DNA of 64,000 nt from a virus: IMG/VR virus record IMGVR_UViG_3300046804_002503, positions 61,678 to 125,677 of that record; one strand, given 5' to 3'. Under the pieces are notes generated by a model that saw nothing but the letters and a program-made list of their open reading frames with translations, was not told the origin of the DNA and made no database searches. This document shows, piece by piece, positions 35,315 through 43,677 of this stretch. Numbering within the stretch: position 1 is the first letter of the stretch; each line of letters opens with the position of its first letter. The position numbers and the translations under genes are program-made.

Positions 35315-36046
35315 ATGAAAACACAAATCATAGCCCTCACCCAACCTTTAATTAGAACCCGAGACAACACTCGTTTCTTGGATCCAGAAGAGTTTATTGT
35401 ATATTGTGCTCGAGTCTCTAATCCTACCAATCAACTCAACACTGCCACTTCTTCTAAGTTGTTGAAGTATTGTATTGAGCACGAGCACTGGTCTATCTTT
35501 GAACAAGTGTCTATGACAGCCGAAATAGTCACCAGTAGGGACATATCTGCCCAAATTATCAGGCATCGAAGCTTTTCTTTTCAAGAATTTAGCCAACGAT
35601 ACAGTGAAGTAGTCTCTTTAGAACCGTTTAACATTCGAAAACAAGCTGATAAAAATCGTCAATCTAGTGTAGAATTGTTAGATTTGTCTGAAGAAGAAGT
35701 CAAATTGATTACAAATCACATTACAAGCAGCATGGAACTTTATAAAACCCTTATAGAAAGGGGAGCAGCTCGAGAAAGTGCTCGTAAAGTTTTACCTCTG
35801 TGCGCTGAAACAACAATCTACATGACTGGTTCAGTGAGATCATGGATTCATTATCTGAGTATTAGATGCAAAGAAGACACTCAACTAGAACATCGTCTAA
35901 TAGCAGATAATATTAAACAAAGTTTTATAGAAATTTTTCCTTCAATTAGCGAAGCTTTGGGTTGGCAATCTACTCCGTTGCCGGATCAAGAAGAGCCTTC
36001 CAAAGAACCTCAAACTTTAGAATCAACTGAAAAGAATATTGATTAA
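35315..36046 (+). CDS. thyX: ThyX, flavin-dependent thymidylate synthase
   Basis: A 243-residue protein with the ThyX motif RHRSFSFQEFSQRYSE starting at about R83, which binds FAD and dUMP. It makes dTMP from dUMP using methylene-tetrahydrofolate and NAD(P)H. The C-terminal 25 residues are acidic and extend past the usual end. Its start follows the dpdA stop directly, so the two are coupled. It supplies dTTP for AT-rich phage DNA. Confidence 0.92.
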   Translation: MKTQIIALTQPLIRTRDNTRFLDPEEFIVYCARVSNPTNQLNTATSSKLLKYCIEHEHWSIFEQVSMTAEIVTSRDISAQIIRHRSFSFQEFSQRYSEVVSLEPFNIRKQADKNRQSSVELLDLSEEEVKLITNHITSSMELYKTLIERGAARESARKVLPLCAETTIYMTGSVRSWIHYLSIRCKEDTQLEHRLIADNIKQSFIEIFPSISEALGWQSTPLPDQEEPSKEPQTLESTEKNID

Positions 36047-36066
36047 TCTTAAATTTAACCTAATAT
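36039..36066 (+). promoter_or_regulatory. Putative sigma70-like promoter upstream of uvsX operon
   Basis: TTGATT (36039-36044), a 16-base spacer and TAATAT (36061-36066) lie just ahead of the 136-residue gene start at 36073. The 11-mer AACCTAATATA (36057-36067) is repeated exactly before gp32 (41411-41421). This shared element supports a common regulation of replication genes. Confidence 0.5.
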
Positions 36067-36072
36067 ATACAT

Positions 36073-36483
36073 ATGAGTAACACAACAACAAATCCTAAAC
36101 CCAACTTAGTAGTTTTTCTAGACGCCATTGGTCGTACTATTCTAGGTGAACCATTGGCAGATCAAGAATCTTCTTCTGTCTATAAAGTTAAAAATCCAGT
36201 AGTTCTTAACGTAGCTGCAGCTGAAGGAGGCAGAATGTCTGTTCAGTTGTTTCCTTTGTTTTTTCGAGAATTTTTAGGCGACAAAGCAGAAGATGTTGTT
36301 TTTGAATACAGCAGATCTTTGATCACTCTAACCTCTATTGAAGCTATTGATTTTCGTCTAGCGGGGCAGTATGCTCAGCTTTTTAACAAAAATAATGTTT
36401 TTGTTCCAGCTGGTACTGTTCAAGGTGATCAAGCAACTCCTAGCCAAGACGGTAGTAAAGTTGTAAACCTTTTTGAAGAATAA
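36073..36483 (+). CDS. Conserved phage hypothetical protein, 136 aa
   Basis: A 136-residue protein with 'NLVVFLDAIGRTILGE', 'VYKVKNPVVLNV', 'MSVQLFPLFFREFLGDK' and 'VFEYSRSLITLTS'. It is beta-rich with a flexible C-terminal tail. Proteins of this type occur beside uvsX in marine T4-like phages; the function is unknown. It is the first gene after a sigma70-like promoter and lies 5 bases before uvsX, so it is probably made early with UvsX. Confidence 0.65.
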   Translation: MSNTTTNPKPNLVVFLDAIGRTILGEPLADQESSSVYKVKNPVVLNVAAAEGGRMSVQLFPLFFREFLGDKAEDVVFEYSRSLITLTSIEAIDFRLAGQYAQLFNKNNVFVPAGTVQGDQATPSQDGSKVVNLFEE

Positions 36484-36488
36484 AATTA

Positions 36489-37622
36489 ATGGCTTCTAAA
36501 AAAAATCATCCAGCAGATGTTTTAGCTGCTTTTAAAGTTTTAGAAGATCTAAATCCAGATGCCACCTTTTTAAATGAAAGTGCTCTGTCTAACATTAGTT
36601 CTTTTATAGACACTGGTTGTATGGCTCTTAACGCCATCATTAGTGGTTCTTTGCACAAAGGCATTCCAAGTGGTAGGATTACTGGATTCAGTGGTCCTAC
36701 TTCCTGTGGTAAGACTTATATCATTAACAGAATTTTAGCTAATGCTCAAAAAGAAGGGCGTTATGTTGTTATCTTTGATACAGAAAATGCAGTTGATGAT
36801 CGAGGCGCTACCAACATGGGTATGGATACTACTAAAGTAAAGTATTGTCCAGTAGAAACTGTAGAACAATGTCGTAATCAAATCAGCCAATTCTTAGATT
36901 CTGTTATAGAAAAAAAGCTTAAAAGTCAATTTATTATTTCTATTGATTCTTTAGGTAATTTAGTTTCTACAAAAGAAATGAATGATGTGGCTCAAGGCAA
37001 AGAAGCTGCTGATATGGGATCTAGAGCCAAAGGGCTCAAGAGTATGCTTCGAGTTTTGACTCATAAAGCTGCAAAAGCTGATGTTCCTATTCTGTTCTCC
37101 AATCACGTATATGATAACCCGGCTGCTATGTTTCCAAGTTTGGTTAAACAACAATCTGGAGGTTCTGGCCCCCTTTATATGTCTTCTGTTTTAGTACAGA
37201 TGGCAGTAAAGAATGAAAAGACCTCAGGCGGTAACACTGGTAGTAGAGATGCAGTAGAAGATACAACTCCTTTGTCTAAAGACATTAATGGAGTTACTCT
37301 TCGAGCTTTAACTACAAAAAATCGAGTAGTACCTCCATACATGGAAACTGAAATGTATCTCAACTTTAAATCGGGTTTAGCAAAATATTCTGGCTTACTT
37401 GATATGGCTGTTGGTTATGGAGTAGTAATTCAAAGTGGAGCTACGTTTGCTCTTGCTGACGGTACTAAATTGGGCTATTATAAAAGCTGGAGACAAGACG
37501 AAGAAGTTTGGAATAAAATTCTACCACAATTAGAAATTAAACTTCAAACAGAGCTGCAATACAAAAAAGAAAATTCTCCAGCAGCTAAAGAACCTGAAGA
37601 AGATGACGACGATGAAGAGTAA
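36489..37622 (+). CDS. uvsX: UvsX RecA-like recombinase
   Basis: A 377-residue RecA-family protein with Walker A GPTSCGKT (69-76), a Walker B region 'FIISIDSLGNL' (about 149-159) and a DNA-binding-loop region 'KQQSGGSGPLY'. It drives strand exchange with UvsY and gp32. The acidic C-terminal tail (EPEEDDDDEE) resembles that of T4 UvsX. The queD start lies 25 bases downstream. Confidence 0.93.
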   Translation: MASKKNHPADVLAAFKVLEDLNPDATFLNESALSNISSFIDTGCMALNAIISGSLHKGIPSGRITGFSGPTSCGKTYIINRILANAQKEGRYVVIFDTENAVDDRGATNMGMDTTKVKYCPVETVEQCRNQISQFLDSVIEKKLKSQFIISIDSLGNLVSTKEMNDVAQGKEAADMGSRAKGLKSMLRVLTHKAAKADVPILFSNHVYDNPAAMFPSLVKQQSGGSGPLYMSSVLVQMAVKNEKTSGGNTGSRDAVEDTTPLSKDINGVTLRALTTKNRVVPPYMETEMYLNFKSGLAKYSGLLDMAVGYGVVIQSGATFALADGTKLGYYKSWRQDEEVWNKILPQLEIKLQTELQYKKENSPAAKEPEEDDDDEE

Positions 37623-37647
37623 TATTACAACATTTCAATCTACCAAG

Positions 37648-38079
37648 ATGATAGAGTTAGGTAGCTGTGCATTTCGACAATGGACAGCTTCTTTTTCTCA
37701 TTGTCGATTTATTCATGGTTACCAGCTTAAAGCCAAATTTTGGTTTGAAGCTAAGGAATTAGATGAACGTAATTGGGTAGTAGACTTTGGCAGTTTAAAA
37801 GAGTTAGAAAAGATTTTAAAGAATCAATTTGATCATACTCTTTGTATTGCTAAAGACGATCCCTTGTTGCCTTCTTTTAAACAATTACATGATGAAGGTG
37901 GTTGTGATTTGAGAATTATGGACGGAGTTGGTATTGAAAAAACCGCAGAGTGGTGCTTCAAGAGAGCTCAAGAACATATTCAAGAAATCACGTATGGTCG
38001 TTGTTGGGTCACTCAGGTAGAGGTTTGGGAACATGAAAGAAACTCAGCAGTATATAGAGAAGAAAGATCTATCTACTAA
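37648..38079 (+). CDS. queD: QueD-like 6-carboxytetrahydropterin synthase
   Basis: I start at the ATG at 37648 after the uvsX stop, giving 143 residues; earlier ATGs at 37603 and 37612 would overlap uvsX. The PTPS/QueD core is visible as S17-H18-C19-R-F-I-H23-G-Y25-Q, 'WVVDFGSLKELEKIL', 'FDHTLCI' and 'QVEVWEHE'. C19, the His in FDHT and the Glu in VEVWE are the expected catalytic residues. The usual HGH is HGY, and the loop before Cys is shortened. It converts dihydroneopterin triphosphate to 6-carboxytetrahydropterin for QueE. The stop precedes a terminator. Confidence 0.78.
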   Translation: MIELGSCAFRQWTASFSHCRFIHGYQLKAKFWFEAKELDERNWVVDFGSLKELEKILKNQFDHTLCIAKDDPLLPSFKQLHDEGGCDLRIMDGVGIEKTAEWCFKRAQEHIQEITYGRCWVTQVEVWEHERNSAVYREERSIY

Positions 38080-38102
38080 AACCTCTAACCCATAAAAAAA
38101 GT

Positions 38103-38134
38103 AAAAGGCTATTGATTAAGTTCAATAGCCTTTT
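38103..38134 (+). terminator. Rho-independent-type terminator hairpin
   Basis: Perfect 13-bp stem (38103-38115 and 38122-38134) with a 6-base loop (TTAAGT); the arms begin with an A run and end with TTTT, so the hairpin may stop transcription in either direction. It lies 23 bases after the queD stop and before gp41. It is the strongest hairpin I see in the window. Confidence 0.85.
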
Positions 38135-38145
38135 ATAATAGAATT

Positions 38146-39531
38146 GTGAAGTCTCATCTACCGTTAGATTTAAATCTTCTAGAAAAATTAATCATATATA
38201 ATGCTATCATGGATTCTAGTTATTTAGAATCTATTATAGAGCATGCTAAACCAAAATATTTTGAAGACAAAAACATACGAAGTATATTTGAAAGTTTGGC
38301 AGAATATTTTTCTCATCATAAAAAAATACCCAACATTACAGAATTAAAATTACATCTTGTAGATCCAGAAAAACGCAATGCATTAAAGCAAGTTGTATTG
38401 TCTTTTCAAGACATAGACAAGACATATGACAAAGATACTTTATTAGTCAATTCAGAAAGATTTTTTAGAGAGAAAGCTGTTAAAGATACCATATTAAAAA
38501 TTTCTGTAGAAGTTCAATCAGGTGAAATAAACACTCATAAAATGTTACAAGATGTAGAAGCAGCATGTAACATTAACTTGGTAGAAAGTTTAGGATTTGA
38601 TTATCTAGAAAATATAGACAAACACTGCGAAGAACTTCAAAAAGTATTTAAAACTATTCCATCAAAATGGTCTTGGTTGGATGAAAAAATTGGAGGTGGT
38701 TTCCAAGCAGATGGTAAAGCAATGTATGTGTTTTATGGAGTAACTAACGTTGGTAAATCTATATTTTTAGGTAACATTGCTACAAATATTCTAGACCAAG
38801 ACAAGACAGTTGTTTTGATATCTTTAGAAATGTCTGAGCAAATCTACAGCAAACGTATTAGCTCCCAGCTATCACAAATTGCTATGAATGATTTGTCTAT
38901 TCATGTAGGACCTCTCAAGGACAAAATTATTAGTTATAAAAACAAACACAAAGGCGCTAAATTAATAGTTAAAGAGTTTCCACCCAAGTCAGTCTCTCCA
39001 ACTCATATTAAAGCTTATCTAGAAAAATTAGTACGTAAAGGCATTAAACCTGATGCCATAGTATTAGATTATTTAAATTTGTTAGCACCTCCAGATAGAG
39101 GCATGAACTCATACGAAGCAATTAAACAAATTGCAGAACAAGTACGAGCTTTGTCTTATTTCTTTTCTTGCCCAGTAATCACAGCAACTCAAGCCAATCG
39201 CACAGCTTATGATCAAAAGAATCCTGGATTAGAAACAACTAGCGAGTCAATGGGATTGTCTCATACAGCTGATGCTCAGTTTTCTATTTGGACAGAAGAA
39301 GAAGACTTTGAATTGGGTATTATTCATCTTGGTATAACTAAAAATCGCTTTGGGCCGCGAGAATGTCATACTATTTTGAACATTGATTACCCAACACTTA
39401 CCCTCAAAGATCCAGATGGAATTTCTAGAACTCTAGCAGTTCAAACAAAAAATATACCCGGTATAGGTAAAGACAACAGTATTACCAACACTCTCAGTAT
39501 TATAGAGTCTTTGGGTGATTTAGAAGACTAA
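38146..39531 (+). CDS. 41: Replicative DNA helicase gp41 (DnaB-like)
   Basis: A 461-residue helicase with a GTG start at 38146. It has an N-terminal helical domain, then the RecA core: Walker A 'GVTNVGKS' (about 198-205), 'VVLISLEMSEQ', Walker B 'AIVLDYLNLL' and 'VITATQANR'. It should unwind the fork with primase gp61. It is near full length compared with T4 gp41 (475). It follows the terminator, so its transcript is probably independent of queD. Confidence 0.92.
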   Translation: MKSHLPLDLNLLEKLIIYNAIMDSSYLESIIEHAKPKYFEDKNIRSIFESLAEYFSHHKKIPNITELKLHLVDPEKRNALKQVVLSFQDIDKTYDKDTLLVNSERFFREKAVKDTILKISVEVQSGEINTHKMLQDVEAACNINLVESLGFDYLENIDKHCEELQKVFKTIPSKWSWLDEKIGGGFQADGKAMYVFYGVTNVGKSIFLGNIATNILDQDKTVVLISLEMSEQIYSKRISSQLSQIAMNDLSIHVGPLKDKIISYKNKHKGAKLIVKEFPPKSVSPTHIKAYLEKLVRKGIKPDAIVLDYLNLLAPPDRGMNSYEAIKQIAEQVRALSYFFSCPVITATQANRTAYDQKNPGLETTSESMGLSHTADAQFSIWTEEEDFELGIIHLGITKNRFGPRECHTILNIDYPTLTLKDPDGISRTLAVQTKNIPGIGKDNSITNTLSIIESLGDLED

Positions 39532-39563
39532 GTGCTATTTATACCATTTACTTTAAATAAAAT

Positions 39564-40460
39564 ATGGTTTGCTATCAAGTATACACCCACAAAGATTTAG
39601 ACGGAGCAGTTAGTTTGCTGACCCTTTTGTGGGCTTTACCCAATGATCATATTAGATGGAAAGCATATAACAATCTAGAAATTGATAGCATTAAATCAGA
39701 CCTAGATGAGGTTAATTCACCGTGTCCTACATTTATTTTAGATCTTTCTTTGAGAAAGGAATTTGTAGAGAATTTAGACCTAGAACATATCACTTTTATT
39801 GATCATCACGAGTCGTCAGAACCTCTTTTAAATCAATTTAAAAAAGCAAAAATAATTTACGAGAACACTACCTCTAATGCTTTGTTAATGGCTAAAAAGT
39901 ATTCCACGGCAAATGGATATCCGGCTCGTACTACGGCTCAAAAGACACTTGTAGCCCTAGCAGATGATTTTGATTGTTATAGACTACAAATTCCTGAATC
40001 ATATGATTTAAACATTTTATTTTGGTCTGAATATAAAAATAATTTTACCAAATTTATTAAAGACTATCAGGATGGATTTAAAGGATTTACACCTGAACAA
40101 AAGAAAGCGATAGCTTTTATTAAAAATTCTGCGTATGAACAATCTAAAAAAATTAATTTATTTTCAGGCAATGTTCAATTTGGTTCTAAGTCTAAAAGAG
40201 TTCTAGCGGCTATGGGTGATACCTTCTCTAATTTATGTGCAGACTATCTAATTAAAGATCACAAACCAGACATTTTTATTTTCATTAATTTGAAGTCTGA
40301 AAAGGTTTATATTAGACAACACACTAAAGAAGATCCAATTAATGTAGGCACCTTTGCTGAAAAGATTTGTGAAGGTGGAGGTCACAAACACGCCGGTGGT
40401 GGGGTAATTACTCCATTATTTTTAGAAATAACTAAAAATCTTGTTCCTATAAGTGTATGA
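39564..40460 (+). CDS. DHH/DHHA1-type phosphoesterase
   Basis: A 298-residue protein with 'THKDLDGAVS' (8-17), 'ILDLS' (58-62), 'DHHES' (80-84) and 'LADDFD' (about 132-137), the four metal-binding motifs of the DHH family. A C-terminal DHHA1 glycine loop reads 'EGGGHKHAGGG'. Members degrade short RNA or DNA oligonucleotides or cyclic dinucleotides. In a phage this could recycle nanoRNA or remove signalling nucleotides. It overlaps the next gene by 4 bases and is linked to replication genes. Confidence 0.85.
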   Translation: MVCYQVYTHKDLDGAVSLLTLLWALPNDHIRWKAYNNLEIDSIKSDLDEVNSPCPTFILDLSLRKEFVENLDLEHITFIDHHESSEPLLNQFKKAKIIYENTTSNALLMAKKYSTANGYPARTTAQKTLVALADDFDCYRLQIPESYDLNILFWSEYKNNFTKFIKDYQDGFKGFTPEQKKAIAFIKNSAYEQSKKINLFSGNVQFGSKSKRVLAAMGDTFSNLCADYLIKDHKPDIFIFINLKSEKVYIRQHTKEDPINVGTFAEKICEGGGHKHAGGGVITPLFLEITKNLVPISV

Positions 40461-40771
40461 TTATTACTTCCTCTCAACAAATTAAGGATTTAATGAATCC
40501 TTCTGAGGCTTCAAATTTATCTGAATTTGAAAATATTGTGTTAAAATTTGGGTCTTTTGTTTGTATATCTAAAGGCAAAAAATTAAATTTTTTAAATTTT
40601 TTAAAATATTTAATCCAAGATAAAAAGACACAAAAAATATTTTTTGAGTTGCTGGGAGACTATAATTTACATAATATTATACGTACCTACCTGAGCCTTA
40701 CTCCTAATATTAACAAAAAAATATTCCGTTTCCGACAAACCAACAAAAACCTAACAGCAGCGTCTCAATGA
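40457..40771 (+). CDS. Hypothetical protein in the gp33 position, 104 aa
   Basis: A 104-residue helical protein, overlapping the DHH gene and the next gene by 4 bases each. In T4 the order 33-59-32 occurs, with products of 112, 217 and 301 residues; here the products are 104, 214 and 288. This makes it a positional candidate for the late coactivator gp33. However, the C-terminal clamp-binding 'LDFLL' motif of T4 gp33 is not present, and sequence likeness is not evident. The call stays hypothetical. Confidence 0.55.
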   Translation: MIITSSQQIKDLMNPSEASNLSEFENIVLKFGSFVCISKGKKLNFLNFLKYLIQDKKTQKIFFELLGDYNLHNIIRTYLSLTPNINKKIFRFRQTNKNLTAASQ

Positions 40772-41412
40772 CCTTTCTAGAAAAACAAATATACAATTCC
40801 CACCTCAAGCATTCTAGAAAGGGTCAACCGTGGAAACCACGCAACAATTTTGATGATTTAGCTCCAAACATCAAAAATCATTTACTACATCTTGGTGATT
40901 TTTTTAGAAAATTTTCTTTCATAAGTATAGACGATTTTTTTAGTGCTCCTCTAAATTTACATCCAGATGAACCATATCCCTATCTGGATTACTTCTGCAC
41001 ACGCAAGGCTATAAAAGCTTATAATTTATATAAGACCAAGCTTCGTAACGAGAACCCTGACAATCAGCTAGAAGATATTAAAAAGGGATTTGCTTTTATA
41101 GGTTCTTATTGTGTAGACAATAAAATAAATTTATCAGATTATATACATCAAAAGAATGGATTGATGCCAGTGTGGGCAGAACATTATAGGCAATATCAAA
41201 TTAATCCTTATTGCTTGATGGAGTTGGGAGACCTCCAACTAGACACCTTTTCATCAGACGAATTAGAACTGTGGATGCCTAACCTTAAAGACACTTTTAT
41301 GGCTTTTAAAACGCGCTATACTAATTCTTCTCAAGCCAGAACTCTTGTAAAAAAGGCTTCTGAGCAGATAAAAAATTTCATCACCTCTGTGTTGAAAAAC
41401 CAAACAAAATAA
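40768..41412 (+). CDS. Hypothetical protein in the gp59 position, 214 aa
   Basis: A 214-residue helical protein directly upstream of gp32. Length and place match the T4 helicase loader gp59 (217), but sequence similarity is weak: a 'LDYFCTRKAIKAYNLYKTKL' helix and an 'AFIGSYCVDNKINLSDYI' stretch loosely resemble the centre of gp59. If correct, it would load gp41 on gp32-coated DNA. No motif fixes the role. It overlaps the upstream gene by 4 bases. Confidence 0.5.
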   Translation: MTFLEKQIYNSHLKHSRKGQPWKPRNNFDDLAPNIKNHLLHLGDFFRKFSFISIDDFFSAPLNLHPDEPYPYLDYFCTRKAIKAYNLYKTKLRNENPDNQLEDIKKGFAFIGSYCVDNKINLSDYIHQKNGLMPVWAEHYRQYQINPYCLMELGDLQLDTFSSDELELWMPNLKDTFMAFKTRYTNSSQARTLVKKASEQIKNFITSVLKNQTK

Positions 41413-41420
41413 CCTAATAT
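41392..41420 (+). promoter_or_regulatory. Putative sigma70-like promoter upstream of gp32
   Basis: TTGAAA (41392-41397), a 17-base spacer and TAATAT (41415-41420) precede the gp32 start at 41436. The 11-mer AACCTAATATA here is identical to that upstream of the uvsX operon. The element overlaps the end of the gp59-position gene. Separate strong expression would suit an abundant ssDNA-binding protein. Confidence 0.55.
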
Positions 41421-41435
41421 AACAAACATAAACCA

Positions 41436-42302
41436 ATGAAATATTCAACCTCACTATTTAATTCAATCAAAGACGCTTTGGCCAAGAAGAGCAATTCTTC
41501 AGATGGAAATTTCAAAGATTTCCTCAAGCTAGAGATTGGAAAGACCTATTTGGTCCGTCTCATTCCGAACCTTGCACATCCAGAAAGAACTATCTTCCAC
41601 TATTATCATCACCTTTGGAATAGCACAGTTACACAAGAATTAGTTTCAGTTCTTTGTCCTGCTACAGTTAAGGAAAGGTGCCCCATTGATGAGTATCGTT
41701 CCAAGATTTACAAAACCAACGATAAAGCAGAGATCGAAAAGATTAAACCCATTAAACGCAATGAAAATTGGTTAGTCAATGTATTTGTAATCAAAGATCC
41801 AACCAATCCAGATAATCAAGGCCAAACCAAAATTCTTCGTTATGGTAAGCAATTGGACAAGATTATCACTTCAGCAATGGAGGGCGATGATGCAGAAGAC
41901 TTTGGTGCAAAGATTTTTGACTTGTCAGAAAACGGATGCAATTTGCGTATTAAAGTAGAAGAAAATGAAGGCGGATATCCAACTTATGTTGCATCAAGAT
42001 TCTTGACACCTTCAGCTTTAGAAGGAGATCCAGATCAAGATGAGATTTACAATTCAGTTAAATCATTGGATACCATTTTTGAATTGAAACCTTATGATGA
42101 AATTCAAAAGTTGTTGAATGTTCACTTCTTGGGTAAGACAGAAGAAGTAGCATCTAGACCAGCTGCTAAGCAAGCTTCTAAGCCTGAACCAGAAGAAGAT
42201 GAATATGAATCTTATTCAACTCCTCAATCTAAACAAACAGAGACAGTAGAAGAAGAAAGTCCTATTGACGATCGCATCCATGATATTCTCAAAGATCTGT
42301 AA
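41436..42302 (+). CDS. 32: Single-stranded DNA-binding protein gp32
   Basis: A 288-residue protein with the gp32 core: 'IGKTYLVRLIPN', 'CPIDEYRSKIY', 'NWLVNVFVIKDPTNPDNQGQ' and 'ILRYGKQLDKII'. A flexible acidic C-terminal tail (about 232-288) would recruit other replication proteins. In T4 a zinc site uses one His and three Cys; here C74 and C82 are present, but the last Cys of the 'CPxC' motif is Asp85. Zinc binding may be lost or use another ligand. Its promoter lies just upstream. Confidence 0.9.
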   Translation: MKYSTSLFNSIKDALAKKSNSSDGNFKDFLKLEIGKTYLVRLIPNLAHPERTIFHYYHHLWNSTVTQELVSVLCPATVKERCPIDEYRSKIYKTNDKAEIEKIKPIKRNENWLVNVFVIKDPTNPDNQGQTKILRYGKQLDKIITSAMEGDDAEDFGAKIFDLSENGCNLRIKVEENEGGYPTYVASRFLTPSALEGDPDQDEIYNSVKSLDTIFELKPYDEIQKLLNVHFLGKTEEVASRPAAKQASKPEPEEDEYESYSTPQSKQTETVEEESPIDDRIHDILKDL

Positions 42303-42307
42303 TTTTA

Positions 42308-42336
42308 TTAGCAATCTAAAAAACTTACTCTATAAT
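42308..42336 (+). promoter_or_regulatory. Putative sigma70-like promoter upstream of folE2
   Basis: TTAGCA (42308-42313), a 17-base spacer and TATAAT (42331-42336) occupy the gap between gp32 and folE2, 21 bases before the folE2 start. A separate promoter fits the need for early synthesis of the deazaguanine precursor. Confidence 0.45.
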
Positions 42337-42357
42337 AAAAACCAACCATCAAATAAT

Positions 42358-43200
42358 ATGCCTAGAATCAAAACCAACGCAGACATTCCTGATATCCAAA
42401 ATACACTTGACGGCTTTCCTAAAAAGTACATTCCCAAGGTAGGATCACGCAACATTGTTGTTCCTATGGAGATCATTCGTAAAGATGGATCTATCAATCC
42501 TACTAAAGCTATCATCAGTATGTACACGGATCTTACTCCAGAGGTTAAGGGTACAAACATGAGTCGCTATCGTATTTTGGTAGAAGAAGTCTTAGCCAAC
42601 AAGACTCATCGTATTGATGAGGTTATGGACATTCTTCTAGATGAATGCAAGGAACGCCTCAAGAGTCAAAATGCTTATATCAAAATTAAGTTTGACTATT
42701 TCTTGAAGAAAGAAGCACCTGTATCTAAAGTTGTTTCACACATGGATTATCAAGGATCTTTTGAAGGTCGTTTGGTAAACGGTGAGAAGAAGTTTTACCT
42801 ACACGCCAATGTGTTGTATGCTTCTTTGTGTCCTTGCTCCAAAGAGATCTCGGATTACGGAGCTCATAACCAACAGTCTTATGCTGATGTAACAGTACAG
42901 CTGTCCAAGACAGGAGTAGACTCAGATGTTTATTGGTTTGAAGAATTGGTTCAAGCAGTGGAAAAGAGTTCTTCTGCACCAATTGTCAATGCTCTCAAGC
43001 GAGTAGATGAAGCATATCAAACCGAATTGATGTATGAAAACCCAGTCTTCGTTGAAGACATGGTACGTAAAGTAGCAGTTGAGCTAGATAAAGACTTAGA
43101 TGGTCGCATTAAAGATTATCTTGTAATTGTTAACCATTACGAATCTATTCACAGTTCTATTGCAGTAAGTGTAATTAATGCAGGAAGAGAATTAAAATAA
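42358..43200 (+). CDS. folE2: FolE2, GTP cyclohydrolase IB
   Basis: I start at the ATG at 42358; an upstream in-frame start would overlap gp32 and adds unrelated residues. The 280-residue protein carries the GTPCH-IB signature: 'LCPCSKEISDYGAHNQQ' with C158 and C160, an early 'VGSRNIVVPMEI' and a late 'NHYESIHSSIAVS'. It turns GTP into dihydroneopterin triphosphate, the first step to preQ0 (and to folate). In this phage it most likely feeds QueD. The 156-residue gene follows after one base. Confidence 0.93.
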   Translation: MPRIKTNADIPDIQNTLDGFPKKYIPKVGSRNIVVPMEIIRKDGSINPTKAIISMYTDLTPEVKGTNMSRYRILVEEVLANKTHRIDEVMDILLDECKERLKSQNAYIKIKFDYFLKKEAPVSKVVSHMDYQGSFEGRLVNGEKKFYLHANVLYASLCPCSKEISDYGAHNQQSYADVTVQLSKTGVDSDVYWFEELVQAVEKSSSAPIVNALKRVDEAYQTELMYENPVFVEDMVRKVAVELDKDLDGRIKDYLVIVNHYESIHSSIAVSVINAGRELK

Positions 43201-43201
43201 T

Positions 43202-43672
43202 ATGAGTGTTGACAAAGATCTTTTAATGTTTGCCGCAATGGCTAATGGTGAACTCAATCGAGTTGATAAGTTAATGGTTGGAAAGAATTCAGCAGAAGGA
43301 AGTATCAATAAACTTGATATCAATTCTCTGGTTCGTGGACAACGTACGATCATTCAAAATAGCGAAGCGTTTCAGGGATATGTTCCAGAAACTCTTGTTC
43401 AGCAAATGGTACCTGACACCAGCTCTGCAGCTACATTTAATCCAGATCCAGTCAACATTTCTATTACTGAAATGCAGCAGCCGACACAACTACCGGCTGC
43501 TGTTTCTTTACCAATCTCTAAAGTTTCAGCGCCAGAATTAGAATCTTTAGCAGAAGACATTAAGACTATTAAGTCTACTCTTTTGCGTATTGATTCTACT
43601 TTTACAAAGATTTCTGGAATGATGGGTAAAGTGTTTAATTTTATCACTCAAAAAGAAACACTTAACAAGTAA
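43202..43672 (+). CDS. Hypothetical protein, 156 aa
   Basis: A 156-residue protein with 'LLMFAAMANGELNRVDKL' at the start, a Pro/Gln-rich middle (about 75-105) and a C-terminal coiled coil ('LAEDIKTIKSTLLRIDSTFTKISGMM'). Similar proteins accompany replication genes of marine T4-like phages without known function. It lies between folE2 and the clamp gene with 1- and 5-base gaps, so it is expressed with them. Confidence 0.55.
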   Translation: MSVDKDLLMFAAMANGELNRVDKLMVGKNSAEGSINKLDINSLVRGQRTIIQNSEAFQGYVPETLVQQMVPDTSSAATFNPDPVNISITEMQQPTQLPAAVSLPISKVSAPELESLAEDIKTIKSTLLRIDSTFTKISGMMGKVFNFITQKETLNK

Positions 43673-43677
43673 TATTA

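Noticed and set aside
40457-40771. Firm naming as gp33
   Set aside because: Position and length agree, but the clamp-binding C-terminal motif is absent and no sequence match is visible.
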